A stretch of DNA of 64,000 nt, from assembly GCF_022539315.1 (NCBI RefSeq), contig NC_066316.1, forward strand, positions 33,667,245 through 33,731,244, given 5' to 3'. Made by a program: the position numbers and the translations under genes. Shown here piece after piece: positions 28,701 to 43,242 of the stretch. The notes under the pieces are model-generated. The model saw nothing but the letters and a program-made list of their open reading frames with translations. It was not told where the DNA came from and did no database searches. The stretch is from Serinus canaria (Eukaryota > Chordata > Aves > Passeriformes > Fringillidae). The first letter of the stretch is position 1, and each line of letters begins with the position of its first letter.

Positions 28701-31700
28701 TTACTATCACACATTACAATCTGCACATGTTCAAGTTACTTCTTCCTAAGGCAACAGTTCTCAAACGAGAACCAAAAAGCTGTTTTTTCCCAGTGAGGCA
28801 AAAGAAAAATTTATCACCCATTTCAGTAGTGCTCCTACAAATGAAACAAGTATGCCACTTCACTCCTTTGGGGTAGAGCCAACTACAAAAGAGCTTCCAA
28901 AATTTCCTGAGAAAACAGGAATGATTTAAAACCGCCTGAAAGTGCATTCCAAAATGTTAGAAAGTAAGATTTTCTGCTATGTTGGGCTTTTTAAAATGTA
29001 AATTTCACATTATATTTTCTCAGCTACAACAGGAAAAAAAATGTGGCATATATAAAACGTAATACTTTCCTCTTAAAATACATAGATAGGGCTAAAATTT
29101 CTTGTCCTAAGCTGTCAAATATAGTATTACAGAAAAGAGACCATGAACAGAACTTCAATTCATTGCTTACCTTGAGAGACTGATATGCTGACAGTTTGTG
29201 ATCCATTTTTCTCTGTAGTTACAGGTGGTTTTGCAACAGGAATTCCAACACCACCAATGTAAGGATTGTAATTGTAGGTGCCATATTCAGCACCCCAGTA
29301 ATCATACCAGGTGCTGCTTATAGGCTTAAAAAACAAACAAAAAAACAAGGAAAAACAATAAACAGCACATCTTTAGATTGCCAAAAGCTTTTCATGACTA
29401 ACAACAAACTTCGAAGTTAAAAAAATTTAAAAACAGAAGATTGGTTCCAATAGCTCTAGACAATTGTTTCAATCCTTACTGCAGTATAAGCTACTGAATC
29501 CTTAGTGATTATCAAAGTCGAGCAGTGTAGTTACCTGCCTCAAAGACTCAAGAAGCCAATTTAGAAATTTTAACATCAGTTTTTCTTCACACATTTGTAC
29601 CATACTGTAAATTTCGAAGCAGAGTATTACACAGATATTTTGAGGAGGTATTTATCATGACAGAATACTATACTATACTGTTAACTGCACTAATTAAGTA
29701 CCTTAAAGCCTCACTGAGGCTCAGAGACTGGGCTCTGAAAAAGAAACAGCGGCGTAATCTCTACTTGTGTCATAATTTAAGATACTAAAAAAGCATATAG
29801 ACACAAGGAATAAAGCAATGTAACACTGTATAAAGGCAACTTGCATAGGCCGGTCTTTTTAATGGTGAGATCCAAGACCAACTGTTATTTTACAGATAAG
29901 GAAGGAAATATAAAGAAGGATGAAGAATCAAGAAGTGGTTTTATGGTGATTTTTTTGGTAGACATCAAAGCAGGTAATAGGACAATAAAGATATCTTGGA
30001 TGAAGGTGATTAAAGAGTACTGCCACATGACATGATAGGAGAATAAAGAAGGCAGGAAATATCAGTAACAGAAATTCAGCAGTAAGTGTAATTTTTGGTG
30101 GTAGACTAAGATTTAAAGAAAAAAATCTTTACATGATAGGTAATGGGTGGAAGGACATATGAGGGAATACAGAAAAAAAATCCAGTGTTTTCTGAGCAAG
30201 TGGTGAGACAGATAATTTAGGTTAATTCAAACGAGAAGTTTAAGTCAATAGTGAGAGGCATGGAAAAACTCCAAATGTTATCCTTCTAAACAGAGAAAGA
30301 GACTCAATATTTCATTATGAACAGTGTGTTTCTTTAAAGTCTAAATATTTTTGGTTTTTCAAAGACATTTTAATTGTACAACATATGTATATTTAGCCTT
30401 AATTTTAAGTATAAAAGTACTTAGTAATTTTTTTGTTCCCCAGTGAAGTAAATTTTGAAGTGAGTTGCTTCTCTTCATAGTCGGAAGCCAATCAGAGCAC
30501 AAGCTATTGCTGGCTTCCTTTTTTAAATACAATACTAACAGCATAAACTCATCTTAAGATCAGTCACAGAAGTGGTGCTCTGTTCTTAATAAAAAGAACA
30601 AGACTAGATCTTGTTCTTCTATTATGCCTTTGCTGTCTTCAACATGTGCTAATGTGCGAGTAAACTCAGAACCTCTTGTTTACACAAGTATCTTCATGCA
30701 AAGGTAAAATATTTTGTGGTCAACTGAGAAGTAAATATTTACATTCTTTTCTGTTATTCCACATTAAACATCACAAAAAACTAGCAGCAGGTCTAAGATA
30801 TCAAATACCACTACTGAAGAAGTGTAAGAGAGTAAGGATTTTTCTGTCTCATATATAAAGGTTATCCTGAAAATTCAGGTGTGACATACCTTGAAGACTT
30901 TGGCTGCAAGGGGATCTTTTTCCAAATCAATATCCAAAGGATCAATATCAACTTCCATTAGGTCTTGCAGTAATTCAAGATCAATGTCCTTATCTTTCTC
31001 TAATGATGACAAGGGTGGAGCACCTTGAATCATTAAAGGAATATTAACATTAGCAAGTAGAAATTATAGAACAAGGACGCATAATATACTTAACAGATAA
31101 TTTTAACCTTTTTAATATTAAAACTTTGTAGAAAAAGTTAAAATATGCAATCAAGTTGCCTTTTTAAAAAGAATAGGAAAAATAACCATTTTTTACTTGC
31201 CAGATGCAAAACTAACTTAATTACTCAAACTGCCTATATTATACAAAACTATTTACACTATCACCAAAAAGTCTTTTACTGATACCTTGATAGATGATTT
31301 TTTTTTTATTCTTTTCAGTAAACAGAAATACAGAATTATGGAATAATTTACCTGTGATGTCATGTGTCAGAGGCTCATCTATGGTTTCCACTAACTGAAC
31401 TGTGGACTGCTGGAGAGAGTCATCAGAATCTCCAGCTGAAGCTCCAGCATCTTCTCCCAAAGCACTCTCTTCCATAGCTTCAGCTGCTATAGGTGCCAAC
31501 AACTCTCCTGGGTATTAAATTAAGCAACTTAATTTCAAATTTTATTCCCATTACAAATTAACATCCCAGTGTCTACACCAATATCATTTTTTTCATCTAA
31601 CTCTAAATCCTCTGGGTGTTATTTCTTCAAGGAGAAGTGTTCTGAATAATTTTCCAATAATCATGGTGACATAAGAATGAACTTTTCAATGTACAAATCG

Positions 31701-34700
31701 CTCTAACTGCAATTTTAAATCACATTTTTACACACTAACCTAAACGTTATGATTTTTTGGGTTTTTTTTTTTAATAATTTAGGCTGTGTCAGCAGATTAA
31801 CACAGTGATAAACTCACCCCCAAAATACTAAAGGAAGAAAGATTCAAGTGCAAGATACTTTCTAAAGAATATGATGTTAAAACAAACCTGCTAGAATATC
31901 CTGCAGCATACAAGTCAGAGAATACTGAGCCCACGCTCCTCCCCAGGAGATGTCTCCCCTGTTAAAGTCAGTTCCAACAAGAAGCAGCAATAATCTTTCT
32001 AACTGAGTCTCATTTACAATCTCACATAAATGAATTGTTGGTCTTGTAGCATTTGCAATTCTAGCAAGAACCTATTAAAAAAAAGAAAGATAAATATATG
32101 CCTATTCATAGTTAACCCTATGAAAGTATATAACTTTATTTCCTATTATTATTAGATTTTGCTTACAAATAAATCAGGTATTTTTAAGCTCATACTTTAG
32201 AATTTTATGAGTGTAATTACAGGAATGCATTTTTTCTGAAGTTAGTTTTTCCATGCAATTTTGAAGCCACCATATTGTAAGTCACACAAAAAGTGATAGA
32301 TCAGAAAAACTACATCAAAAATAATTAGCAATTTTAGTGCTGCAGCTAATTCTTACCATCAAACAAGCAAAAAAGCAGTAATAGAAAATTAATTTATTGT
32401 GGTTGCTACTGCAGCTACATAGTGATGTTCCATATTCTGTTTACCTTACAGACAAAAAGAAGTAAATCTGCATGACAAGTAAAGTCCATGGACAAGAGAA
32501 AGAGTGCCAGCTTTTGCACTACAGAAATGCAACGTTCATGTGCCAGTGTAAAGGGAAGTGGTTCAATTTCTGGAGTTTCCTTTGCTGTTGATACTTCTGT
32601 ATCTAAAGAAGAACGAGGCCATTCTGCAGTTCGACGCAAGCGTATTAAGTCCTTGAAGTGCTGCAGAAATGAAATTTGAAACAACAGTTACAGTTTAAAC
32701 TGACCTCTAAATCCTTTCCCAATGAATCAGTGTGGCAGCAATAACAGAGACTGTGGAACTCCTTAAAAAAATAGAAGGAAGTCTAAAAATATATGAGAAT
32801 CTGGAACGGAATTAAGACTTCGTTGGCAGAAATTTGTTTTGGCAGCTTTTTATCTCAGATGACAATGGCATAATCAAATTCAGTTCTGCAGAAGTGCCGA
32901 TTAAGCCTTATGTATACCATAACACATATTGAAAATACATATTCTCAAAGTTTCTTTCATGTTTTCACACATGTACATAAAGCTGCAGGTACCATAAAGC
33001 AAACTACATATAAAAATAGACAGCATGGAAATTTACTTTCACAAGAACACTGACTTTTCAGTTCTTCACATTTGATAAATCATCAGGAAATTCTAAATTT
33101 CTTAATACTGCCATGATACAAAGTATGTATTATTCATACCATAAATTGAACTAATTTTGTTTTTTGATCATGGCTCTGAACTAAAACCTTTTTGACAGAG
33201 AGCCTATATGCAATGGAGAAAAGAAGGTGCTTTTATTAATCCTTTCATTCACCAAGAGCATTCATTTAGCAGCTCAGCTCATTGTATTAGCTACACTACC
33301 AGTCATTAGATAATAAGACTGGCTCTGATAATCTCAATTAAGCCATAGCTACTAAAGTAGACCAAAGAAAGAGCTATTCAGTAAGACAAAGATTTCACTT
33401 ACTCCTAAATGCAGTACATGGATCACGTCACTCACAGCTTGTCATAACTAAAAGTGATTAGTAGGCGAAATAGCAAAACACGCATAAAATGAAACTATTA
33501 AGGGTGCAGTAACACCTTAACTACAAGAAACTACAAGAGGAAAGATCTTTAGTTCAACACAGTTTTTTTATGCAACATGGCTACTATAAAGTGAGACTTC
33601 AAACAGCTGGACAGCACAGTTCAGCCAGTAACTCATTTAAAGATGTCTCAAGGGGCCACCAGTGGAGCAGCTCCCTTGGTATAACCTGCTGGAATAAAGC
33701 AGAAGATAGTGCAGGAAAGAACAGCTCATGACAAGCACAGTTAGTGAAAATTTAGGGCTTTATTTTTATGCTAGTGATTTTCTTTTTTACATAATTACTA
33801 CAAATTTTAAGATTTCCCTTTAGATTGCCTGTAAGATCCAACATCATGTAATCTCCTTGCACAGACCTATTTTCAGGCATCCTAAAAGACATGAATACTT
33901 GAACTAGGGAGTAAATATTTCAAGAGAAATATTTCTCTCAAAATATTGATATTTCAAGAGAAATGTCACCTAAGTTTGGTAGCTAGAAAGATTTACACAT
34001 TTTTGGTGTTCCCTGCAAAGTCCACATTGTCATTGTCTGAAATCCCTAAATTTCAGCAACTCCTCTCATAGCCAAAACAATTCTTTAATTACATCATCAA
34101 CTCTCACTATCTGGGGCCTATTGCAAGATGTCACAACTGAAGTGGTGGGTATCTTTAGGAAGCTAAAGAGCTTATGACAAACTTCAAAAATAATTCTCAA
34201 AAGTCATATTTATTAGTTTGGGAAGACAGACATTGACATGATTACTTTTTGATTACTCAATCAGGAAAGCATCTAGAAGAGCATCATGCATAAAAGCTAG
34301 TCATATAAAGTACTACTTTATCTCTCTGTTGCTGTATGTTATCCAAAGTTTAATGACACGACTGGCATCCTCAAAGCTACAGGTTTATTAGTAATGTTGG
34401 GCATGACTACCTAAAAGAATCCTGTAGAACAATAAACTATTTTTCACAGAGCAATAAATTTCCAGATGGCTGCTTTTTTTCAGTATTAGAATATACTTGA
34501 TAGCAGCCATGATGAAACAACTTTTTGTAATAACGTCAAAGTAAGACAAAAATGACTTTGCAGGAACAGGTCTTTTCACATAAAGGACAAGAAGTCAGTT
34601 ACAGTTTCAGAGCATCATACCTTTGAAGTAGCCTGCTTTAGTTTTGCCTGTTCTACTAAAAGTTTGTATGATGATCCTTTGTTGCTTTGTATTTTCTCTT

Positions 34701-37700
34701 TTTCCATCTGTTCCACCAAAGCCTTCTGTTTTGCTTTTAATAAGTTAAGTTGCTAAAAGAAAATGTTAATAGGAATAAATGAAAATTTAAGCAATAAGAT
34801 GTTAAAAGGATCAGTATGTTCACATGATAGCAATCTTCAGTTCAAACTCTAACTCAAGCTTTTAAAATACTTTAAAATCACAGCTTAGGTGCTTGCACTC
34901 AGGGGTACTCAGATTTGTGTAGAAAATACATTATATTTATTGTTCAGTAGAGTACAACAGTACACTCCAACATTTGTTTTTCTAGCAGATCCCTTGCCCC
35001 ATGGTTTTAGATGAATGTCAAAGAAGTTAGGCAGCCTTTAGCTACAGAATCAGACCTATGCAAAAGCAAGGCTGAATGAGTCCCGATGCCAAAGCTGTTG
35101 TTTCAAGAAATGAGATATCCTATAAATGAGACACACTGCTGTGAAAATGGCCACTATCATGCAGGAAGTCACCTGTTTATGATGCACGAGCTGCTTTCTG
35201 ATCTTTCGGGAATACAGTCTATCGAGGCTACTGTTCCCTTTAGTAGATCTGCTCAGACTCTGAGTGTGAAGGCTATTATTTATAAAACTCCACTGGTTTC
35301 CTAATGGAAATAAAATTTTAAAAAATTAATCCATCTTATTAAACTTCATTTAACTCTAGAGAAAAGCTTTTATGTTTCAATGGTTAGCATCTCCATATAC
35401 TAAGTATTAAAGAAACGAGCTAAATCCAGCTCTTGGCATTATTTAACTATCCCCCCTCCTATAGTATTTCTGTGTGATATTAAAATGCTGGGGTACCATC
35501 TCTTTTTCATTATTCTTAGAGCATATAAGCAGGCAAGCAACTCTGTCCTAAGTAAAAACAGATAAACATCTTCATAACATAAAAGCTTCATTTTAATTTT
35601 TAGAAAGATATTAAAAGAAAACCACAGCTAAACAAAGCATAACAATTATAATAATGATGACAATAACAACAATATATAGTACTTATTATTATTATTATTT
35701 ACTATTCTTATGAAATTAAAGAAAACCAGACAAAAACCAATTTAAAAATAGTGGATACAAATACCAAAACTTTTATGAAATCATACTGCTGGCCCTTTCT
35801 CACAATACAGTGTCTCAACATGGTGCACATTCAATTGTAAAATCCCAGTCACACGGTAATACACAGACATTTCACAAATTAAAATCAATCTTGCATTTTT
35901 CACTTGAAAAAATGAAAGAGATTACATTTATAGGAGATGTAGATGTAAATAAGTAGACAAGAATGAAAATAAAAGGATCAGAACATACATTTTAAAAATC
36001 TCTTTTTTCAAGTGAATTGAAAATGCATTTCAGGTATTTGAAAAGCTCCCAGAACAATACCCATAGAATCAAGTTTTGATAATAAAGGTGATGCACCTGT
36101 CAAAAAGCGTTCCCTCTCTTTTCCATTCAGAGGCTTCTTGGCTGTGGCTGCTTCATCTTCAACAGTAGCTACATAATCCAGTAGTCTGGACACCAGCATT
36201 ACAACCCAACTGATCATGGGAATATCTAAAACTCCTTCAAAATAAACAAATTTCAGTGCTTTAATAAATTTCTGGAGACATAAACATAACATATTTCATT
36301 AGGCCACAAAGACTCCACTCCACTCTTTTTGTTTTTTAAAAGGAGAGTTAGAGTCTAAGCACTCATAAATGAGGAAAGAAATCAGCACTTAGGTGCAAAC
36401 GAAAATGTCACAGTTCCCTTAGTCGATTAAGTCAGATGTCAAAAGCTTCACCTCAACTGTTCAAACTAAAAACTAAGCAGCATTTTTCTTAAAAATAGTC
36501 AAAAATTTAGAGTCTAAATTTCCTAAATACCAAAAGCATAATGACAGCTGCTTGCATTAAAGTACATGAAGTAGATAACTCAAATTCTACAGCTTGCAAT
36601 TCCTCCATCAAGCAGGGCTCCAATAAGATAGTTATAACCATGCATACTGATACCTCCATCTTTACTTCTCCATGAGTGCATATTATGTAGCCATCTGAAT
36701 AAGTAACAGGAAAGCCAAGAGTGACTTCAGACTAGATGAGCCACACTGGTGGCACTAAAGACTGGCTAATGCCTGTTTCAGTCTCACACTTTAAATGCCG
36801 TATTTTTGTACAGGCAGAAAGGAAAAAAACTTATCTTGCGCATCATGCAAGAAAAATCTTTGTACATATGGAAATCCTAATAAGCAGTTCCAAAGTGAAC
36901 TCATGACTGCTCAACAAAACCAGAAACCTGCAAATAATGACCACTTAATTGCAGTCATTATGCAAATGGCATTATTCTACCATGTCAATATAGCAAAGAC
37001 ATCTGCACTAGAGGTTACATCCACATTTTCAAATCAGGGCACTGTGCTGAGCCACATTTAACTACACTGTGCTCTTCATGCACTGACCTCAAAAAAATTG
37101 CAATTAATTCAAACTATTATTAAAGACAGATCAAACAAGAAAACTAAGGCACAGAAATGATCCATCCAAAATCACATGTAGCTGCTGGCATCCAAGCCTT
37201 AGGATGCAGCCTAACTTGTTAGCTGCAGTTTCCTGAGCACACTGACACAAAGCAGCCCATCCCATGGAGGCAGAGGAAGGACCCCAACAGGTCCATAACA
37301 GGACCTGGACTGGAATCACAGACTAAATTGCAAGAACAGAAATGAGGAGCATTGGTGACTGCAAAACACCTTTTTGACTGGCAGAATAAAAAGAAAGAAT
37401 CCTGCTACAGAGTGAAGTACATACCTTTTCATACTTCTGTTAAAACAAGACCATTTATTTTCCTTTTATCTCACACACACAAAAAAATAATTTCTCAGCT
37501 TCTCTCCCTCCCTCCCTCCTTTTGCTTATTCCTTTTTTCCTCTTCCGGTCTCAAAGTTTACAACCTCTCTCCACCCATAACACTCACCTCTTGCTCTGAT
37601 TTTCCTTTGCTTTTTCACTTTTTCCCCAGTAAGTATTCATCCCTTTGACCCTGATTTATGTGTGACAGTTCTTAAATAGGAATTTCTTCTGCCATACCTG

Positions 37701-40700
37701 ATGCTTCCACCACACATAATATTGCCCTAGTACTCACCTGTACTGTCCAGGAGGAAGGAAGCTGGAAGACCAGCAAATAAAGCTCTGAAGTATCAGTTAC
37801 TTCTGCTTCCTAAAGTCCTCCATGAGGACAACTAGTAAGGCAAGAGCTATGAAAGGAATTGGAAGCTGTGGGGAGAGTGCAAACAGAGGTAGAGGAGATG
37901 TAAGCTTGGGTTTGCCTCAGACTAGTTAGAGACTATAGCAGGATATGGCCCCAATAGAGAAAGCACATGGTAGATCAGTGGGAAGCAATAGGACAGCTTC
38001 TGATACCAGCTGTAGATCTGTTAACATCAAGATACATGGGAAAACTAAGGACAGAGTCTCAGCTGGCACTTCACAGAACTCACAGGGCTAAGAATTTTAA
38101 ACAACTGATCTTCTATAATGGTTTGCTACCTGTACATAATAAATGAAGGAGCCTAGGGTGTGATGTTTTCAAAAATAAGAATTTGTGTCAACCTTGGGGT
38201 AGTTAAGAGAAAACTCAAAGAAAATCAAGTTTGTAGGATATAATTCCAGTAATTTTTTTGGATCAAAAAAATGTAAATTCCTTGTAATTACAAAAAGCTC
38301 CACAACAACAAACTGTGTAGTCTGCAGAAACCATGCAGATACACTTAACAAACTTGTTTTCCTATCTGTTTCACCTCAAAAACTTGAAACTTAGAAAGAA
38401 TCTCATGAGCAAAAAGGTGCATTTCTCTCCAACCATTAAATTCCAAACTCATTCACTAGAGCTGCCTATACATTGAATGTTCCCCCCACTCTGCCAAAGC
38501 TTCCTAGCTGAATTATAAATACTCAAATAGATTTTGCTGTTTTAATGGGGTGGGGAAAGGATTCTCTTTTAGCACCTAAAGAACAAGAAGATTAATCACA
38601 TTTTAAAAGACGACTGTGTTTTAGAAATATAGTAAACAAGTGATTTCTTCTTTTAATACACCAAAAATTGTGAGTTAGTCTCTTAATTTTCCAGTTTATA
38701 ATGAATATGAAAAGAATCTCCCAAATTAGAAGGCTACCTTCAGTTCTTCTGTGCACAGGTAAATGAGGTTGCAGTGGTGACAGCAGGTTATCCAGCAGAT
38801 TAAGTAAACTTTCTAAAACACCACTGTTGCTAAGCGATCTTTGGCCAATGCAAGAAAGCAACATGAAGACCCTAAAAATAAAATTTACATATTTAAGATT
38901 TTATTTCTTTTTCAGAATCAGTAATATCCTGCAACACCCCTTATATAACATTACTGTCCTAGGCTTTCATCTGAGACACAGACAGGTTGCTACAGAAAGT
39001 AGTACTGCGGGTCCAGATAGTAGACAGGATTTCACACTTATTGTTAAGGTTAATGCAGCATTTTAGGGTGAACATCATCTCTTTCACCCTCAAGAGGTCA
39101 GCAGAGTCTTCCTCATCTGAAACAAGATCTCGTCCATTTTATTTTCTATTACATATTGCTGATAACAGGGAAAGAGAATGAAATCAATGGATTCTTATAT
39201 TCTTGAATTAATTATTTCAAAAATTAATTCATAATCTTTTAAAAAGATAGGAATATATAGATGTTGCTGTTCAAAAAAGACAGATAGCCTCTAAGCAGCA
39301 AATATGTTTGATTAAAATAAAATGCTAACATTTAGAACATTAAAGACCTCTATCAATAATCTAAAATAATCTATACATCTAACATTTAGTGCTCAACTCT
39401 ACACATTCTTGCTCTTCTTATCTCAGTGCAGTCTTTTTGCAGTGAATGCTAATAGTCTACCTTCCAGTCTCAATCCCACTTTCAAATACTGAAGAAGAGC
39501 AGCTCTATGATGAGAGCACATTTAAGCCTGATAAAAGAGAAGGCCATTTTTGACGCTGGACAGCAATCCTGCTAGGTATGTGAAGATCTCCAAGTAAGAA
39601 ATAATAGCAAATTTTTGTGGTGTAAGAACCAAATAGGTGCAATAAATAACTGCAATTGGACATCATCTGCAGTGCTTTTTTGGGTCTATTTCTTAAATCA
39701 GTGAAAACCATGGATAAGTACCCTTCAGTCCCATTTTGTCAATTCCAATGCTAAGTTATGAACAATGAAATTACTTTACTGATCCACAGGTAATTCATCA
39801 ATATAGATTTATACCTTACCTGTCTTGTGGAAATATGAGAAGTTGCTCTGAATTGTATAATTCCTGCAGTACATTTGAGAGAAACTGACCCCACCACCTT
39901 TCACCTCCACAGAGCTGAACCAGCAGAAGGCCAGTATGCAATCGTATCTTGGGGGTTCCACTGATGCACAGGTGTTTAAACAGCTCCTCACAAGCTTGAG
40001 CATGAAAAGTACTCTGCAGAACCACAGGAACTGAGTGCCCTTTTAAGAAAAGAAAACACCTCTGTTTAAAGAGACAGTGACTTGAAAACACAGGAAGAAG
40101 TTTGCAGTAAGTTTTTCAAACTACGACAATTAGACTAACTGGCACAGGAGTAAAGGAGGTGGGAACATATGGGGAGATGGTGGTTTGTAGGTAAATCAAA
40201 GACCAGGCCATTTGGTCAAATCCAAATCAATACTATGTCAGTGCAAATACACCACAGAACCTACATGAAGCAAATACTACACCTCCATCATGTTTTAGAA
40301 CAAACTGGCACAGAAAATCCCACAACAACTTATCAACAGAATAATGTTTGCTTTTTTTGTGGTTTTTTTTTTTTTTTTTTTTTTAACACCACCAACTCCT
40401 ACTTAGATTTTTCAATTCCAATTCGTCAAGACTTCATTCAATGGCAAGCTTAGGAAATAAAAATCTTTACTGGGTATCAAAAAATCATGAACTAACTAGA
40501 AATGCTGGTTTTATGAGTTCACTACCACCACCACTCCAGAGGAAACTTCTGCTTCCTCAGCCTGCTTCTAACTGTCTAATCCATGCCCAGCATTGCACTG
40601 GCCTCAATTGCTCACAGATCCTTTCACAAGGTGATTCTGCCTGTGAAAACCACCTGAGTATTCTGCCTGGGCAGTTTTTTGTTACTTCAGCAAACTGGAT

Positions 40701-43195
40701 CATCCCAAGAAAGATCAGATGACCATCTGAAAAAGGAATATGCAGGAATACACAAAAGCGAGAAGGACCTTGACGTCTTCTCCTGTCCTTTTCAGGAAGT
40801 GGTTAGGCCAGCCTGGGGCCACTGATAAAACTTTACAAAGTATGCTATCAGCTACTAAAATCACAGTAGCTGTGGCTTGGAGCAGCCTGGTCTAGTGAAA
40901 GGTGTCACTCTCCATGGCAGGGTGTTGGAACTGGAGGATCTTTAAGATCCCTTCAAACTCAAACACCATTCTACATTTCTATGATTCTACATCTAATCAT
41001 AGTATAAAGGCCTTATAGTAGAAAAGTGCAGGTCAAGACATAAAAATACTTGGAAATTGTTTCTACTGACATGACAAAAAAATCAAAACCTCAAAAAATA
41101 CTAACCATTGGATGAATGTAGCAAACTGAGCAAAGTATCCAGTAAGTATCTAATGATGGTGCGTAGCTGTTCTGTAGATGACATCTGAATCAACTCTTTT
41201 GGATCAGATTGTTCCTTCAGTGTTTTCCTGCTTGCACCTAAAGCTACTTTGAGTCTCTGAACAGCATGGTGAGCCAAGTTGAGCTGAAGCTGCAGCTGAA
41301 TGCAATCCTGGTAAGCAGAAAACACTCTGCTGTCTTCTTCTACTGCCTTGTCTGGCTTTCTCAAAAAGTACTGGGCATTGTTAGCACTATTGAGTGGTGG
41401 CAGGTCAATACTCTGCAGGAGGATTTCTAACCGATGACAGGCCAAATTGTACCTAAAGGGAAATATTCAAAAAACACAATTCAATACACATTAGTAAACA
41501 GCAACACATTTAACAATCACCCTGCCAGAAGCCAAATTCTGGTCCATTGTGAATGCACTGTTAAAACAGATAGAGAAAAAAAATACAGTGTAGTCTTTAT
41601 TATTACAATAAAGATATTCACAACAACTCTACAACAGCAGACTACTTTTTGGTCTGAAGAATATAATGGGAAGAAAAAAAAACCTACAACATTATGATAT
41701 CCCAATGGTTTACATTAAAATAATTAGCAAATACACTTTTTTTTTCCTTCTAACCTGCATTGTATGTCTTCTTGCAATGCAACCATCATTGCCAAATGTT
41801 GATCAATTTCTGGCTGATTTGCTGATTCACCTTCTCCTCTGAGGGGATCATGCATTAGTTTCAGCTCATTTTCATAGGGTAGGATATAGGTATGGCCATA
41901 ATAAAATCCTAATGGGATTTTTGCTCTGGCATTTGTGCTACCATATCGACCAATAACAGTGATCTGAAAGAAAAGGCAACTATATTGTAACACAATTGTA
42001 TCAAAACAGGAAAAATAAACACCAAGTCAAAAATAAATTAAAAATTTATAGCCAAAAAGAGTTTGGTCTGAAGGCACCTTAGGTGGAAGTTCATGTACTA
42101 ACAAACATCAAGAACTTTAACATCCTTTTACCTTCATAAACCTGCAAACTGGGGGCGGCAACAAGTCATGTAAAATAAGTGAATGTGTGCTAATGTCAGT
42201 AGCCACTACCAGTCGCCTTCCATCCACTTCTTCTCCTAAAGTCCAGATGTCAATGGACAAAGAAGCCAAATCTCCACAAGTGGGAATCAATACATCCGTC
42301 AGTAATATAGGTCTTCCAAAATCAAGGGTCACAAATCTTCTTGCTCCTAAGTGAGAAAAACACAGGATTGCCTGAAAGACCAGTGTGTGCTAACCAGCAA
42401 GACATGTTACTTCTCAAACAATAAAGCCATTATTTTTGCATTGTTTAAAAGGTATATTTGCATACTTGAGGCTAAAAATAGCTACACAATCCCAGAAACT
42501 CCTCAGTACAGCTTGAACACTTTGAGAAAAAAATTTTGGCATCAACTTTAATGAAGCTGTTTTGCTTTTTATGCATTATTTTTGAACAGGTGCTCTGTTC
42601 AGAAACCCAACATATTCCCCAAGACTACAGCATTTTTCAACTATCTTCAAGTGCTAGGTCTTAAACTCACAGGTATCACAGAATACAAACCGAGAAATGT
42701 CTTTACTCTGGAAAGCTAAGAGAGACTGTAGCTAAGCAACTTATTTAAAGCCCCAAAAAATATTCCACTTCTTACTAGAACATGTGTCAAAACTGCTATT
42801 AGGAATTGTGGTTTTACCTGAGTGCATTCGCTCTATAATAATTGACTGATGAGGTGGAGGTTGAAGAAAATGTGAAGCATGAGATATTGCAAGAGCAAGG
42901 CCAGATCCAAGTGGATTCTAAGGAGCAGAAAAACATCAGTAAAATTCAGTGATTAAAATCTATGCATTTTATGTGAGCTGTTAAAGATATATAATTTTGA
43001 CAACACTACACCTTAATTTGAGCATGAACCATCAAAATATATGAACTACTAAATTCAAAGGATTATTAACTCCTTACACAGTTAAGCTAGCTCCTATAAA
43101 GAGAACCCAGTTAAGGTACTGTAACAATATTATCTTGCTTTCATAAGTTCTTTTCTCATGGTACAAATTTAGCAATATATTTTTCACATCTCACC

Positions 43196-43242
<47 letters not shown>

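Noticed and set aside
40320..40384. Poly(T) run as the tail of a processed pseudogene on the minus strand
   Set aside because: The sequence to its left on the plus strand and to its right gives no recognisable exon-joined gene copy and no target duplication.
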